Shown: positions 1 to 8,133 of the stretch, one piece after another | How the letters are laid out: each line of letters starts with the position of its first letter | How positions within the stretch are numbered: position 1 is the stretch's first letter | Assembly: GCA_021161675.1 (NCBI GenBank) | Contig: JAGHAF010000057.1 | Location: forward strand, 1-57,042 | Direction: 5' to 3' | Length of the DNA stretch: 57,042 nt | Source of the DNA: Planctomycetota bacterium | GTDB lineage: Bacteria; Planctomycetota; Brocadiia; SM23-32 | Made by a program: the position numbers and the translations under genes | The notes under the pieces: model-generated | Told to the model about the DNA's origin: nothing | Databases searched by the model: none | What the model saw: the letters and a program-made list of their open reading frames with translations, nothing else

Positions 1-153
1 GACTACGACCGGGCCACATACTTGCAGACCCTGGCGAGGCTCTGCCACATGGAATGCGACTGCTTGTTTCCCGGTCACGGACCGCCTTGCATCAGCGGCG
101 GCAAACGTCTGGTCGAGATGGCCTACACCACGGCGAGGATTGACTGGCGATAG
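1..153 (+). CDS. MBL-fold metallo-hydrolase, C-terminal fragment
   Basis: Open frame running in from the left edge and ending at TAG 151-153; only the last 50 residues are present. The fragment contains LFPGHGP, which matches the last metal-binding histidine region seen in many metallo-beta-lactamase-fold hydrolases (glyoxalase II-like, 'PGHG' type), followed by a short helical tail. The substrate cannot be told from this piece. It converges on the sensor kinase gene with 21 bp between stop codons. The call rests on one short motif, so family level only. Confidence 0.6.
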   Translation, partial: DYDRATYLQTLARLCHMECDCLFPGHGPPCISGGKRLVEMAYTTARIDWR

Positions 154-174
154 GGCAATAGGGACAAGAGAGGA

Positions 175-2163
175 TCATGTCTCCCGCCCTGCCCCGGATG
201 CGGCGCTCAAGGTGAAGTAGAACGTGGCGCCTTTGCCCCGCTCCGATTCGACCCGGATGGCGCCGCCGTGGCGGAGGACGATCTTCTTGCACAGGGCCAG
301 CCCGACGCCCTCGCCCTCGTAGTCTTCCCTGTGGTGCAGGCGCTGGAAGATGCCGAATATCTTTTCCTGGTACTCCTGCTCGATTCCGATGCCGTTGTCG
401 GCAACGCTGAAGACGGCCTGGCCTCCTTCGAGGCGGGCGCTGATCCTGACTTTCAGGGGGCGGTCCGGCGAGCGGAACTTCAGCGCATTGTCCAGCAGGT
501 TCTGGAAAACTCGCCTGAGCTGCACGGGATCGGCCATCACGCCGGGCAGCGGGTCTTCAATGGTGACCTCGGCGCCGGACTCGGATATCGTCGCGCTCAG
601 GTCCTCGAGAACGTCCTCTATGAGCCGGCGGGGCTCAACGGGCACAAGCTCCCCGCCATGCATTCCCACGCGAGCGAGTTTGAGCAGGTGCTCGATCAGC
701 CCCTTCATTCGCACCGCCGCTTCCTGTATTCGGTGCAGATGCTGGCGGCCTTCCTCGGGCAGGACGTCGCCGCAGTCTTCCTCCAGGAAATCGCCGAAGG
801 CGTGTATCTTGCGCAGCGGCGCCTGGAGGTCATGCGAGACGGTATAGGTGAAATCCTGAAGGTTGCGGTTGGAGCGCTCGAGTTCGGTATTCAGAGAGTG
901 AAGCTGCTCCTCCGCCCGCCTGCGCTCTGTGATGTCCTCTGCTGAGAAGAGGACGCCGGTAATGCGGCCGCTTGCGTCTTTTGTAACGGTGTTATGGAAT
1001 GCCAAAAGCCTTTCGTCGCCGTCCTTTGTCAGCAAGGCGTTCTCGTAGTATTCGACCGGCTCGATATCCCCGGCCATCAACTTGTGAAAAACGCCCCTTA
1101 CCTCGTCTCTTATGCTTTCGGGAACCAGCAGGTCTAACCAATTCTTCCCCAAAAGCTCTTCCCGCCGGTAGCCGAGGATTTCACATCCCTTTTTGTTGAT
1201 AAGGGTTATGTCTCCATCAGCATCCGCCGCCGCCAGCATCACGCCCGCTATGTCCAGGTAGTTTTCGGCGTGTTGCTTCGCCTCTCGCAGTTGATCTTCC
1301 GCCCGTTTGCGTTCGGCGATGTCTTCCTCCATCTGCCGGTTGGCCCTCTCAAGCTCGGCCGTGCGCTCGGCCACTTTCCGCTCCAGGGAGGCGTAGGATT
1401 GCGACAGCGCCGCGGCCATGCGGTTGAACTCGCCGGCCAACTGTTCGATCTCGTCCCCCGTCTGGATGTCCACGCGGTGGTCCAACTCACCGGCGCCGAT
1501 GCGCTGCGCCCCCTCATGCAGACGGCGAATGGGCAGCACTATTGATCTTGTCAGGAGAAAGGCGAGGATAAAGGTCAAGGCTACCGCGGCGACCGGCACT
1601 ATTACACCGAGTCGGATGGCTGAAACATTCGCCTGACGGACCGCCTCCTCCGCTGCGGCCAGGTCTTTCATGTGGACTGCCTTGTGAGCTTTCAACTGTC
1701 CGCAGAGCGAGTCGAGCGTGGGATCAAGCCTTTCAGCATATATTCGCAAACACTGCTCCCGGCTCGCCCCATGCTCTTTCAGATTTATAACGTCTGTCGC
1801 CGCGGAGTTCAGTTCCGCTATTCTCTGCACTAATTCCTGCGCTGCTTCTTGCTCTTTTCGCCCTAAGTGTCTTTCGTGTTGCAGGTGCGCATTGCCGGCC
1901 TCCTCGAGCGATCGCAGGCCGGCTATTACGTTCTCTTTTTCTTCTGGCGCCGCTGTCTCGAGATAAGCCATAAGGTCATGCGCCACTTGATGAGACGCGC
2001 CTGCCATCTCAGCCATAGCAATTGCGCCCGGCACAATGTCATCTTTCAACACTTGAAACCGCGCATGTATCCGCCCATACCCGCGCAGCGAGAAGACCGC
2101 TACTATGACCAGCGTCACCAGGAGAACCGAAAAGGCGGCGAGCAGTTTTGTGTGAACCTTCAT
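175..2163 (-). CDS. Membrane sensor histidine kinase with HAMP and PAS domains
   Basis: 662 aa inner-membrane kinase. Two membrane segments (about 8-26 and 184-205) flank a helical periplasmic sensor region. Then follow HAMP (206-258), a coiled coil, a PAS domain (about 300-415), a HisKA domain with the phospho-acceptor His444 in SHDLQAP, and an HATPase domain with N box NLLDN (555-559), DNGIGI (589-594) and GEGVGLAL (617-624). The TVSHDLQAPL type of H box resembles the bacteriophytochrome-like kinase group. It lies 34 bp downstream of ilvD on the same strand and may be read through from the ilvD promoter. No response regulator gene is adjacent, so it is an orphan here. The signal sensed is unknown. 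Confidence 0.9.
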   Translation of the reverse strand: MKVHTKLLAAFSVLLVTLVIVAVFSLRGYGRIHARFQVLKDDIVPGAIAMAEMAGASHQVAHDLMAYLETAAPEEKENVIAGLRSLEEAGNAHLQHERHLGRKEQEAAQELVQRIAELNSAATDVINLKEHGASREQCLRIYAERLDPTLDSLCGQLKAHKAVHMKDLAAAEEAVRQANVSAIRLGVIVPVAAVALTFILAFLLTRSIVLPIRRLHEGAQRIGAGELDHRVDIQTGDEIEQLAGEFNRMAAALSQSYASLERKVAERTAELERANRQMEEDIAERKRAEDQLREAKQHAENYLDIAGVMLAAADADGDITLINKKGCEILGYRREELLGKNWLDLLVPESIRDEVRGVFHKLMAGDIEPVEYYENALLTKDGDERLLAFHNTVTKDASGRITGVLFSAEDITERRRAEEQLHSLNTELERSNRNLQDFTYTVSHDLQAPLRKIHAFGDFLEEDCGDVLPEEGRQHLHRIQEAAVRMKGLIEHLLKLARVGMHGGELVPVEPRRLIEDVLEDLSATISESGAEVTIEDPLPGVMADPVQLRRVFQNLLDNALKFRSPDRPLKVRISARLEGGQAVFSVADNGIGIEQEYQEKIFGIFQRLHHREDYEGEGVGLALCKKIVLRHGGAIRVESERGKGATFYFTLSAASGAGRET

Positions 2164-2197
2164 TTCATATCCCCCTCCTGCCGCCTGATTCCTGCCT

Positions 2198-3883
2198 TTA
2201 CTGCGGCGGGTCCAGCACGGCGCCGCGCGCCGGGCTGCTCACAAGGCGTTCATACCGGGCCAGCCACCCATGAGTGAACCTGGGGGGCGGCGCCGTCCAG
2301 GCGTCTCTGCGGCGCTCCAGTTCGGCCGCCTCCACCAGGAGGTCTATCTTCCGGGCGGGCACGTCCACCCGCACCTCGTCCCCATTCTGCACGAGGGCGA
2401 TGGGGCCTCCGACGGCGGCCTCCGGGGAGACGTGGCCGATGCTCAGGTTGCGCGTCCCGCCGCTGAAACGCCCGTCGGTCACGATCGCGATCTTCTCGCC
2501 CAGGCCGCATCCGGCGACGGCCGCCGTCAGCGCGAGCGACTCCCTCATACCGGGGCCGCCCCTGGGCCCCTCGTAACGCACGATTAGCACGTCCCTGGGC
2601 GCCACCCGGTCTTCCCGCAGGTATTGCATTGCATCGTCTTCGCTTTCGAATACCCGCGCCGTGCCGGTGAAGCGCATCATCTCCGGGCTGACGGCGCCCT
2701 GCTTGAGCACCGCGCCGTCCGGCGCCAGTGACCCCTTGAGCACGGCGATGCCGCCCTCGGCCGAGATGGGATCATCCATCGTGTGGATGACGGCGGGGTC
2801 CCCCTCGGGGGCGGCTTCGAGGACTGCGGCTACGGTGGCGCCCGTCACGCCCAGGCAGTCGGTATTGAGCAGGGGGGAGAGGCGTTTCATCACGGCGGGG
2901 ATGCCGCCGGCCCACTCCAGGTCTTCCATCATGAAGTCGCCTCCGGGGCGCAGCGACGTGAGCTGGGGGCTCTGGCGGCTGAGCCGGTCAAAGTCGTCCA
3001 GCGTGACGTCCACCTCTGCGGCGTGCGCGATAGCGGGTATGTGCAGGGTCGTGTTAGTCGAGCCGCCGAGAGCCATGTCTATGCGAATGGCGTTTTCCAG
3101 GGATGCCTTTGTCACGATCTGTCGCGCCGTGATCCCCTCGCGGAGCAGATACATGACCTGCTCGCCGGATTCTTGCGCGATGCGTTGCTTCCTGGCGGAG
3201 CCGGCCAGCGCGGTGGCGCATCCCGGCAGACTCATGCCCATCGCCTCGGTGAGGCAGGCCATGGTGTTTGCCGTGTAGAGCCCCTGGCAGGAGCCCTGTC
3301 CCGGGCACGCTTCCATTTCCAGTGAGACGACGTCCTCTTCGCTCAGTTTCCCGGCTTTGTAGAGGCCGACGGCCTCGAACGTGTCGCGCACCAGCGAGAG
3401 GCGGCGTCCCGCGTGGCGGCCCGACATCATGGGGCCGGCCGTTACGCACACGGTGGGCAGGTCCAGGCGGCAGGCGGCCATCAACATGCCGGGGGTGATC
3501 TTGTCGCAGTTCGTCAGCAGCGCCAGGCCGTCGAGCTGGTGGGCCTGGACTATGGACTCCACCATGTCAGCGATAAGCTCACGGGAGGGCAGGGAGTAGT
3601 GCATTCCCGTGTGTCCCATGGCGACGCCGTCGCAGATGCCGGGCACGTAGAAGAGGAACGGCGTGCCCCCGCCGGCGCAGACGCCCTGTTCGATTTTGCG
3701 CTCCAGGGGGCGCATGCCGATGTGGCCGGGCACCAGGTCGGTGAAGCTCGAGCAGATGCCGATGAACGGCCTTTCCATTTGCCGGCGGGTCAGTCCCGTG
3801 GCGTAAAGCAAAGAACGGTTGGGCATTCTCTCGATGCCGCTGGTTGCCTTCTCGTGACGCAGGTTCATGAGTTTGTCTCCCAT
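2198..3883 (-). CDS. ilvD: Dihydroxy-acid dehydratase
   Basis: 561 aa, normal length for the IlvD/Edd family. It should convert 2,3-dihydroxy-3-methylbutanoate or -pentanoate to the 2-keto acids in valine/isoleucine synthesis, using an Fe-S cluster in the cytoplasm. Visible motifs: VPGHIGM near the N terminus (E. coli-type PGH), [26 protein letters not shown] carrying the second cluster cysteine, and GRFSGGT near the C terminus. Both internal cluster cysteines are kept. Sugar-acid dehydratases share these motifs, so a sugar-acid substrate cannot be fully excluded, and no other ilv gene is nearby. A good sigma-70-like promoter lies just upstream. Confidence 0.9.
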   Translation of the reverse strand: MGDKLMNLRHEKATSGIERMPNRSLLYATGLTRRQMERPFIGICSSFTDLVPGHIGMRPLERKIEQGVCAGGGTPFLFYVPGICDGVAMGHTGMHYSLPSRELIADMVESIVQAHQLDGLALLTNCDKITPGMLMAACRLDLPTVCVTAGPMMSGRHAGRRLSLVRDTFEAVGLYKAGKLSEEDVVSLEMEACPGQGSCQGLYTANTMACLTEAMGMSLPGCATALAGSARKQRIAQESGEQVMYLLREGITARQIVTKASLENAIRIDMALGGSTNTTLHIPAIAHAAEVDVTLDDFDRLSRQSPQLTSLRPGGDFMMEDLEWAGGIPAVMKRLSPLLNTDCLGVTGATVAAVLEAAPEGDPAVIHTMDDPISAEGGIAVLKGSLAPDGAVLKQGAVSPEMMRFTGTARVFESEDDAMQYLREDRVAPRDVLIVRYEGPRGGPGMRESLALTAAVAGCGLGEKIAIVTDGRFSGGTRNLSIGHVSPEAAVGGPIALVQNGDEVRVDVPARKIDLLVEAAELERRRDAWTAPPPRFTHGWLARYERLVSSPARGAVLDPPQ

Positions 3884-3925
3884 TGACTAAAGATGATCTT
3901 GTGGTCCGGAGCCGGCAATCCGGCG

Positions 3926-3954
3926 AGTGTACAACGCCACGCGGGAGCTGTCAA
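3926..3954 (-). promoter_or_regulatory. Sigma-70-like promoter for ilvD
   Basis: Minus-strand TTGACA (3954-3949), 17 bp spacer, TACACT (3931-3926). Predicted start of transcription near 3919 gives a leader of about 36 nt to the ilvD ATG at 3883. No attenuator or leader peptide is visible in so short a leader. Confidence 0.65.
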
Positions 3955-4034
3955 TTGATCCAGAGCGCGCGGCCACCTTCGGTTGCGGCGACGGGCCGCG
4001 CTGAGATATCATTATACGAGTTCGACAAAGAGAG

Positions 4035-6020
4035 ATGGATAGTTCTGCGGAATTACTTCAGCGTGGGATCATGGACGACTCGGAACGCAAGCCGGATTAT
4101 AAGCAGCTCTTGCGTTTTTATGGCTACGCCCTCAGCTACTGGAAACTTATCGTGCCGGCGCTTATCGCCCTGTTCGTATACACGGTGATGAGCGTGAACG
4201 TCCTGGTGCTGGTGAAGCCGGCCGTGGACACGCTGATGGGAGAGCAGGTAAGCGAAAGCAAGAAGGGTGAGCAAGGGGACTCCCTTGGCGCCTTTGAGAG
4301 GATGAAGCGGCGCATGACGGACAGGGCTCTGGAGTTCGGCCCCGTTCGGAGATTCAATGACTGGATTCGCACCGGCGACCGGCTCAAGAAGATCGCCCTC
4401 TTGCTGGCGCTGGTTGTCTCCCCGCTGCTGTTCGTGTCCGGCTTCGCCTATAATTACTTGCAAAGGCGCGTGGTGTGGAACGTCATGGCGGACCTGCGGG
4501 TGGCCGTTTTTGAGAGGCTTTCGAGCCTGTCGTTGACCTATTTTTCCAGGCAGCGCACGGGGGACCTGGTCAGCCGTCTGACCAATGACTTACAGGTCAC
4601 TCGCAACGCCCTTCTCTTGTTGTTCGGAAGGATAATGCAGCAGCCGCTGAGGATTTTGGGTTTCCTGGCTGTCGCCGTGTTTTATAGCTGGCAGCTCTCG
4701 ATCGTGGTCGCCTGTTCTTTCCCGGTGATAGTTTTCGTCCAGCGCCGTTACGGCGGGCGCATTCGTCGCTATAGCAGAAAGAACCTGGAGCGGCTGGCGG
4801 ACATCACCGATTCTATAACGCAGATGCTCCAGGGGATTCGCGTAGTCAAATCTTTCGACCAGGAAGAGAGCGAGAATGCGCGCTTCCGAGCGCGCACCCG
4901 GGCGCAACTGAAGCGCGCGTACAAACTGGTGCGCAACCGGGCGTGGGCCGAATCCCTCCCGGAGCTGACGCTCGGGTGGTCACTGGCGCTGGTTATTTTC
5001 GTGGCGAGCCGCCTGGTAATTGGGGGCGGGCTGGCGGTGGCGGACATGTTTGTCTGCGTCTGCGCGCTGACAGCCTGCACGGGGCCTATCCGGCGCGTCG
5101 TCAAGGCTTACAGCGGCTTGCAGTATAGCGCCGCCGGCGTCGGCAGGCTCTTCGAGTTGCTGGATAGCGCCCCGCAGATGCGGGACAGCGCGGACGCGGT
5201 CGAGATCGACGGCGTCAAGGAAGCGATAAGGTTCGAAGACGTGTGGTTCGCCTACGATGGCGAGCCCGTTCTGAAGGGCATCAGTCTGAATGTGCCGGCG
5301 GGCAAGACCTACGCGATAGTCGGCGAGACCGGCGCCGGCAAGAGCACGCTCCTGGACCTGGTGCCACGCTTTTACGACGTAGAGCGGGGCTCGATCAGCG
5401 TGGACGGAGTGGACGTGCGCAGCATCAAGCACCGGAGCCTGATGCGGCAGATCGCCATCGTCAGCCAGCATCCCTTTCTGTTCAACCGAACCATCGAAGA
5501 AAACATACGTTACGGCAAGCCAGGGGCCAGCGACGAAGAGGTAAGGGCAGCCGCCCGCTCCGCCAACGTGCACGAGTTTATCATGAGCCTGCCGCAAGGC
5601 TACCAGACGCAGGCCGGGGAGATGGGAAACAGGTTCTCCGGCGGGCAGCGCCAGTGCATCACCATTGCGCGCGCCCTGTTGAAAAACGCTCCGATTCTCA
5701 TTCTCGATGAAGCCACTTCCAACCTGGACGCGGCCTCAGAAATGCACGTCCAGGAAGCGCTCGCCAATCTGATCAAAGGGCGCACCACCTTCGTGATAGC
5801 GCATCGTCTGTCCACGGTGCGGCGCGCGGACAGGATCATTGTGCTCAAAGATGGTCGGATCGTGGAGCAGGGCGTGCACATGGAACTGCTGGCCCGCGGG
5901 GGAGAATACGAACGGCTCTACCGGTCGCAGTTCATGGAGGACGCCGCCGAGCGGGAAGAAGGCGCCAGGGATCAGGAGTCAAGAGTCAGCAGCGGCTTGC
6001 CCCTGGATCCTGACCTTTGA
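4035..6020 (+). CDS. MsbA-type ABC exporter (fused TMD-NBD)
   Basis: 661 aa half-transporter; expected to homodimerise in the inner membrane and flip lipid A, other lipids or peptides. The N-terminal membrane domain (about 30-350) is followed by a nucleotide-binding domain: Walker A GETGAGKS (430-437), signature FSGGQ (534-538), Walker B ILILDEA (554-560), switch His near 590. Between the first and second membrane helices is a charged stretch of about 60 residues (65-118), longer than usual for MsbA. ATG 4035 follows AGAGAG; ATG 4071 is an alternative start. A weak promoter (TTGCGG 3983-3988, 18 bp, TATCAT 4007-4012) may drive it. The ORF 6052-6270 follows after 31 bp. Substrate unproven. Confidence 0.88.
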   Translation: MDSSAELLQRGIMDDSERKPDYKQLLRFYGYALSYWKLIVPALIALFVYTVMSVNVLVLVKPAVDTLMGEQVSESKKGEQGDSLGAFERMKRRMTDRALEFGPVRRFNDWIRTGDRLKKIALLLALVVSPLLFVSGFAYNYLQRRVVWNVMADLRVAVFERLSSLSLTYFSRQRTGDLVSRLTNDLQVTRNALLLLFGRIMQQPLRILGFLAVAVFYSWQLSIVVACSFPVIVFVQRRYGGRIRRYSRKNLERLADITDSITQMLQGIRVVKSFDQEESENARFRARTRAQLKRAYKLVRNRAWAESLPELTLGWSLALVIFVASRLVIGGGLAVADMFVCVCALTACTGPIRRVVKAYSGLQYSAAGVGRLFELLDSAPQMRDSADAVEIDGVKEAIRFEDVWFAYDGEPVLKGISLNVPAGKTYAIVGETGAGKSTLLDLVPRFYDVERGSISVDGVDVRSIKHRSLMRQIAIVSQHPFLFNRTIEENIRYGKPGASDEEVRAAARSANVHEFIMSLPQGYQTQAGEMGNRFSGGQRQCITIARALLKNAPILILDEATSNLDAASEMHVQEALANLIKGRTTFVIAHRLSTVRRADRIIVLKDGRIVEQGVHMELLARGGEYERLYRSQFMEDAAEREEGARDQESRVSSGLPLDPDL

Positions 6021-6051
6021 GCCATATTGCATTTCTTGATGGAGGTCCCTT

Positions 6052-6270
6052 ATGAATGCTTCGCAGATGCTCGCCTGGTTCGTCTGCCTGGCGCTGGCCG
6101 GGTTTGCGGCGCTTCTCGGCGTGCGTAACAGCGTGAAACTGGCGGTTTTGGAAAAGAGGTTCCTTCAGGTGCGGGTGGTTGCGGAGGAGCAAACGGCCGT
6201 CTTGAGCGACATCCGCGACCTGCTGCGCCAGCAGCGGCCGGGCGACTTGGGCTCGCGCCCCACGCAGTGA
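6052..6270 (+). CDS. Small single-pass membrane protein, unknown function
   Basis: 72 aa. One hydrophobic segment (about 5-26) followed by a charged, probably coiled-coil tail ending in a Pro/Arg-rich stretch. Not recognised as a named family. It is well supported as a gene by a strong GGAGGT ribosome site 6 nt before the ATG and by its place in the gap between the MsbA-type exporter and the gamma-glutamyltransferase-like gene, both on the same strand. The layout (N-terminal anchor plus cytoplasmic or periplasmic helix) would suit an accessory subunit of the exporter, but that is inference from position only. Confidence 0.7.
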   Translation: MNASQMLAWFVCLALAGFAALLGVRNSVKLAVLEKRFLQVRVVAEEQTAVLSDIRDLLRQQRPGDLGSRPTQ

Positions 6271-6321
6271 AAAGGCCGGCCGGATCAAATAGTTCTGTTC
6301 CTGCCCATAGAGGTGTCCACC

Positions 6322-8007
6322 ATGTATCTGTGCGTTAGTCTCGTGCTGCTCGTGGCGTTGGGTTCGGCGTGCGTTTTCGCCTCGATCGCGCCGTCTGAGA
6401 TTGGTTGGCAGGCTTCCGGCAGGCTGGGCGTGGTGGCCGCGGGGGGCGCCGCATCCGTCGCAGCCGGGATACACATCCTGGAAGAGGGCGGGAATGCCGC
6501 GGACGCGGCTGTCGCCACGTTGCTGGCGCTCTCAGTGACTGACTATGGCCTGTTCGCCATCGGCGGGGAGGCGCCGCTGATAATTTATGACTCGCGCAGC
6601 GGCCAGGTGAAGGCGCTCTGCGGCGCGGGGCGGGCGCCCAGAGGCGCCGAAGCCATAAACTGGCTGATGGAGAACGGGATTCCGGACACCGGCAGCTACA
6701 AGGCCATGCCGTGCCCCGGGGCCGTAGACCTGTGCCTTGAGACGTTAAGGCTTTACGGCACGAAATGCTTTGAAAGCGTCGCCATGCCCGTCCTGGACCT
6801 GCTGGACGCCGGCGATGAGCCGTGGCATCCGAAACAGGCCGCCACGCTGCGGAAGATGGTCGCGGCGGAGCGCGGCGCCCCCGGCTCAAGAGAGCAGAAA
6901 CTCATGGCCGCCAGAGACCGTTTCTACCGCGGGGACATCGCCGAGGACCTGGAGAGGTGGTGGATCTCCGTGGGCGCCTTGCTCAGGAAGGGCGACCTGG
7001 CGGCCCAGGCCGTCACGGTGGAGCGCCCCGTCTCCGTGCGATATCGCGGCTACGTGATCCACAAGTGTAACACGTGGACGCAGGGGCCGGTCCTGTGCCA
7101 GACGATGCGGCTGGTGGAAGGCTTTGACCTCGGCTCGCTCGGTCATCTTTCCGCCGATTACGTACACGTCCTCACCGAGGCCATGAAGCTGGCCTACGCC
7201 GATCGGGACACCTATTATGGGGACCCCGAATTCGTGGACGTCCCGCTGGAGGCCCTCTTGTCGGATGAGTATACGCAGATTCGCCGGGCGCTGATTGACA
7301 TGGACGTGGCCTCCGCCCGGCGCCGTCCGGGAGACCCTGAGCGGCTCAAGCCGCTCAAAGCGGGCGCCGGCGAGGGGGATAACCCGGTTCGCACCCCTAT
7401 CTCGGACACGACTACCTGCGTTGTGTCAGACCGCTGGGGGAACCTGGTGGCGGCCACTCCCAGTTGCAACCTCGCGGATAACCAGCCGGATCCAATCACA
7501 GGGGTGACCCAGGGCAACCGGGTTCGCTGCCTGAACACCACCTTCGGCCATCCGAACTGCCTTCAAGCCGGGAAGCGTCCCCGTATCACCCTCACGCCCA
7601 CCATAGTGACAAAGGATGGCAAGCCGGTCGCGGCCATAAGCGTGGCGGGCGGGGACCTACAGGACCAGACAACCCTGAACGTGCTGCTGGGCTACATCGA
7701 GTTCGGCATGTCGCCCGCCGAGGCGGTCACCGCGCCGCGGTTCAGCACGGATCACATGGAGAACTCCTTCGATTCGAATCCGGATCGTTCCCGCGCGTTC
7801 ATGCACCCGTTGAGGCTGCATGTCAGCAGCGGGATCGCCCGTGAGGTCCAGGACGAGTTGAAGCGTCGCGGCCACGAGCTGGAAACCACTGCCGGACCCA
7901 TTGCTGACCCGGTGATGATAGCGCTGGATCCCGGGACGGGAGAGGCGCACGTCGCCGGGGACCCGCAGGCCGGCAGACACGCCGCGGCCGTTGAGAGCGC
8001 GGGATGA
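6322..8007 (+). CDS. Gamma-glutamyltransferase-family enzyme, exported
   Basis: 561 aa Ntn-hydrolase. A signal peptide (about 1-20) is followed by the large-subunit region with EGGNAADAAVATLLALSV, typical of gamma-glutamyltranspeptidases. The autoprocessing site is a Thr run at 363-365 (SDTTTCVVSDRWGNLVAAT), where the new N-terminal Thr of the small subunit would be the nucleophile. Members hydrolyse or transfer gamma-glutamyl groups from glutathione-like peptides; some act on cephalosporins or other amides, so the substrate is open. ATG 6322 is chosen because GAGGTG lies 6 nt before it; a GTG at 6313 is less likely. It follows the small membrane protein by 51 bp. Confidence 0.85.
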   Translation: MYLCVSLVLLVALGSACVFASIAPSEIGWQASGRLGVVAAGGAASVAAGIHILEEGGNAADAAVATLLALSVTDYGLFAIGGEAPLIIYDSRSGQVKALCGAGRAPRGAEAINWLMENGIPDTGSYKAMPCPGAVDLCLETLRLYGTKCFESVAMPVLDLLDAGDEPWHPKQAATLRKMVAAERGAPGSREQKLMAARDRFYRGDIAEDLERWWISVGALLRKGDLAAQAVTVERPVSVRYRGYVIHKCNTWTQGPVLCQTMRLVEGFDLGSLGHLSADYVHVLTEAMKLAYADRDTYYGDPEFVDVPLEALLSDEYTQIRRALIDMDVASARRRPGDPERLKPLKAGAGEGDNPVRTPISDTTTCVVSDRWGNLVAATPSCNLADNQPDPITGVTQGNRVRCLNTTFGHPNCLQAGKRPRITLTPTIVTKDGKPVAAISVAGGDLQDQTTLNVLLGYIEFGMSPAEAVTAPRFSTDHMENSFDSNPDRSRAFMHPLRLHVSSGIAREVQDELKRRGHELETTAGPIADPVMIALDPGTGEAHVAGDPQAGRHAAAVESAG

Positions 8008-8017
8008 TCACTGCGAT

Positions 8018-8046
8018 TTGTGCGGGCGGAGGGCAGCCTATATAAT
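8018..8046 (+). promoter_or_regulatory. Sigma-70-like promoter for the glycosyltransferase pair
   Basis: TTGTGC (8018-8023), 17 bp spacer, perfect TATAAT (8041-8046). Transcription would begin near 8053. This excludes the upstream GTG at 8020 as a start codon and supports GTG 8134 for the first glycosyltransferase. Confidence 0.65.
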
Positions 8047-8133
8047 GGAACCTTGCGCCGGGGCGGTATACACGGGGCAAATAGCGTGATGAGTATGCCC
8101 CGGCGCTCCGGAGTGTCTGAGGAGGGTGGGACG

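Noticed and set aside
8020..8133. Upstream GTG start extending the first glycosyltransferase by 38 residues
   Set aside because: It lies inside the TTGTGC-17-TATAAT promoter; the GAGGAGGG site favours GTG 8134.
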